Source: Actinomycetes bacterium
GTDB taxonomy: Bacteria > Actinomycetota > Actinomycetes > Actinomycetales > Cellulomonadaceae
Assembly: GCA_023390875.1 (NCBI GenBank)
Contig: JAEWCA010000216.1
Span: 1 to 6,290 of the forward strand
Length of the DNA stretch: 6,290 nt
Direction: 5' to 3'
Shown here in pieces: positions 5,096 through 6,290 of this stretch. The first letter of the stretch is position 1. Every line of letters begins with the position of its first letter. A program made the position numbers and the translations under genes. The notes below the pieces were generated by a model. It searched no databases. It saw nothing but the letters and a program-made list of their open reading frames with translations, and was not told the origin of the DNA.

Positions 5096-6255
5096 CGATC
5101 CAGCTGAGCAAGAGCCTGCACGACGCGGTCGACGGGGACGGTGCGGCACCGTTCGAAGTCGGCGCGCTCACCGGGCGCATCCGGCGCCGGCGCGTGGTGC
5201 GCACCGGTGCACGCACGGCCGTCGCGGCGGGTGCCGTCGGCGTGGTCGCGCTGGGGCTCGTGCGCGGCGTGGGCCAGAGCGGACCGCAGCTGCCGGCCGC
5301 CGACCCGGACGCGGCGCCCGGGACGTGCGGGTCCGACATCACGGACCTGCCCGCTGCCGCGGCGGGCGGACCGGTGCAGGTCACGCGGCAGGTCGACAAG
5401 AACGGGCTCCTCGAGGTCGCCGACGGGCAGCCGGCGACGCTCGGACCGTTGCTGGAGCGGCACATCGACGTCCCTGTCTCCGTGCAGGACCTCAGCCGGG
5501 GTGAGGTCCTCGACATGGACGCCCTCACCGCAGAGCGCGACAGGCTGATCGCCGAACGGTTCCCCGAGTCGAAGTCGGCGAGGGACTCGCTCAGCGAGGC
5601 CACGCGAGCAGATCTCGACGCCCGGCTCGACCGCCTGGAGGCGGAGATCAACGCCGGCGCCGTCCTCTCGGAGGCGCGCGTCGACGAGCTCGACATGCAG
5701 GTCCTGGTCACCCACCGCGGCACCGTCGTCTCCACCCCGGTGACGCACACCGAGATGTACCCGCTCCCCGGGCCGGCGCCCGACCGCGGGTACGCGGTCC
5801 TGCAGGGCGACCTCGTGACGTGCTCGGGCGGCGAACGGCCGCTGCCGGCGGGCGACTACGCCGTGTACGCGTCGTTCTGGGACCCGGACACCCACGCGGT
5901 GACGACGGCCGGACCCTGGTCGCTCGCGCTGCTGCCCGGACCGACGCGGCTCGCCGCGCTGCCGACCGGGTTCCCGGCCGACGTGCCGTTGCTCGCCGGT
6001 CGCGTCGTGACCGCACCGCACCGCACCGACGACGGGTGGGGGTACGAGGTCGCGGTGGACGCCACCGACTCGGTCCGCACGGCACGGCACCTCCTCGATG
6101 AGGACGGCGTCGCCACCACGACGGTCGTGTCACCGGGTCCGGAGACGAAGGCGGTGGTCAGCTCGCACCGGTGGCTGGTGGAGGTGCTCCGGTCGACGAC
6201 GACCGACGGCGAGCCGTCGCTCGTCTACGTGCTCCGGGGGCCGAACACCCCGTGA
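5092..6255 (+). CDS. Single-pass membrane protein, probable anti-sigma/sensor partner of the second ECF sigma
   Basis: This 387-residue paralog of the protein at 3262-4494 has no named family that I recognise. About 37 cytoplasmic residues end in a basic cluster (RIRRRRVVRTGAR). One hydrophobic segment follows (about 41-58), then a short linker and an outer domain. Shared landmarks with the first copy are DAAPGTCGS (73-81), D-M-x-x-x-V-x-x-x-GTVV-x-TP in the middle, DLVTCS (240-245), LPAGDYAVY (251-259), PWSLALLP (275-282), GFPADVPLL (293-301) and W-x-x-EV near the C-terminus. The only cysteines are C79 and C244, matching C88 and C260 of the first copy. The helical insert (about 133-200, rich in Glu, Arg and Leu, e.g. 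ADLDARLDRLEAEINAG) differs strongly from its counterpart, so the sensed input may differ. There is no zinc anti-sigma motif. The ATG is fixed by GGAAAGGGA about 5 nt upstream and by the ATGA overlap. The anti-sigma role is inferred from topology and coupling. Confidence 0.8.
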   Translation: MTIQLSKSLHDAVDGDGAAPFEVGALTGRIRRRRVVRTGARTAVAAGAVGVVALGLVRGVGQSGPQLPAADPDAAPGTCGSDITDLPAAAAGGPVQVTRQVDKNGLLEVADGQPATLGPLLERHIDVPVSVQDLSRGEVLDMDALTAERDRLIAERFPESKSARDSLSEATRADLDARLDRLEAEINAGAVLSEARVDELDMQVLVTHRGTVVSTPVTHTEMYPLPGPAPDRGYAVLQGDLVTCSGGERPLPAGDYAVYASFWDPDTHAVTTAGPWSLALLPGPTRLAALPTGFPADVPLLAGRVVTAPHRTDDGWGYEVAVDATDSVRTARHLLDEDGVATTTVVSPGPETKAVVSSHRWLVEVLRSTTTDGEPSLVYVLRGPNTP

Positions 6256-6270
6256 ACCCGGTCGTCGGGC

Positions 6271-6290
6271 GCCCGGTGGAGGGACCGGGC
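6271..6290 (+). terminator. Hairpin after the second anti-sigma gene, cut by the window edge
   Basis: GCCCGGT (6271-6277) and ACCGGGC (6284-6290) form a perfect 7-bp stem with a 6-nt loop, starting 15 nt after the stop codon. The stem may extend beyond the window, and any U-tract would lie outside it. The location fits the end of the sigma/anti-sigma transcript. Confidence 0.45.

Larger units (their letters stand above)
2671..6255 (+). other. Tandem duplication of a promoter, sigma and membrane-protein module
   Basis: Unit 1 (2671-4494) and unit 2 (4495-6255) have the same order of parts: an ECF-type promoter pattern, a short leader containing ATGAC and a GGAGG-type site, an ECF sigma gene, a 4-bp ATGA overlap, and a single-pass protein with two outer cysteines. 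Both proteins of each unit are homologous to those of the other, but have diverged enough that the duplication is old or the second unit was acquired from a relative. Confidence 0.85.

Noticed and set aside
4924..6090. A 388-codon minus-strand frame opposite the second module
   Set aside because: Compositional shadow of the plus-strand genes, with no recognisable domain or ribosome binding site.
1..6290. tRNA, rRNA, CRISPR arrays, insertion sequences or integrase/attachment sites
   Set aside because: No cloverleaf-like segment, repeat-spacer periodicity, transposase or integrase motifs, or flanking direct repeats were seen. The only large repetition is the diverged sigma/anti-sigma module.

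Overview
The window is very GC-rich DNA with almost exclusive G/C at third codon positions, GTG as well as ATG starts, and 4-bp ATGA stop/start overlaps. This suggests a high-GC actinobacterium. The gene content fits a Cellulomonas-like member of the Micrococcales, but that placement is inference from composition and style, not from a marker gene.

Layout, left to right. (a) 1-116, minus strand: the edge of a coding frame whose translation resembles the start of the core of an Sfp-type 4'-phosphopantetheinyl transferase (PPTase). The usual N-terminal half is absent, so it looks truncated. (b) 121-156: a strong GC hairpin containing an 11-G run, just past the stop of the next gene. (c) 168-2537, minus strand: hppA, a complete membrane-bound proton-pumping pyrophosphatase with the residues of the K+-independent subclass. 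(d) 2538-2734: a divergent intergenic region with a Crp/GlxR-like operator candidate (2628-2643) and an ECF-type promoter candidate (2671-2696). (e) 2735-4494, plus strand: an ECF sigma factor overlapping by 4 bp a single-pass membrane protein that is probably its anti-sigma/sensor. (f) 4495-4520: a second copy of the same promoter pattern, starting at the first base after the stop codon. (g) 4553-6255: a second, diverged copy of the sigma/membrane-protein pair, again with a 4-bp overlap. (h) 6271-6290: a hairpin at the window edge, probably the start of a terminator.

The point of interest is the tandem pair of paralogous sigma/anti-sigma modules. Each module carries the pattern CCAAC(C/G)GTTC-N12-CGTC at the same internal spacing, which suggests that both are autoregulated or cross-regulated. 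The two membrane proteins lack the usual zinc-binding anti-sigma motif and have only about 40 cytoplasmic residues. Each has exactly two cysteines, both predicted to lie outside the membrane at matching positions. A working hypothesis is an envelope-stress or envelope-redox sensing system that duplicated and whose outer-domain helical insert diverged. The hppA gene is a housekeeping energy-conserving gene read away from this system, with which it shares only the intergenic region.
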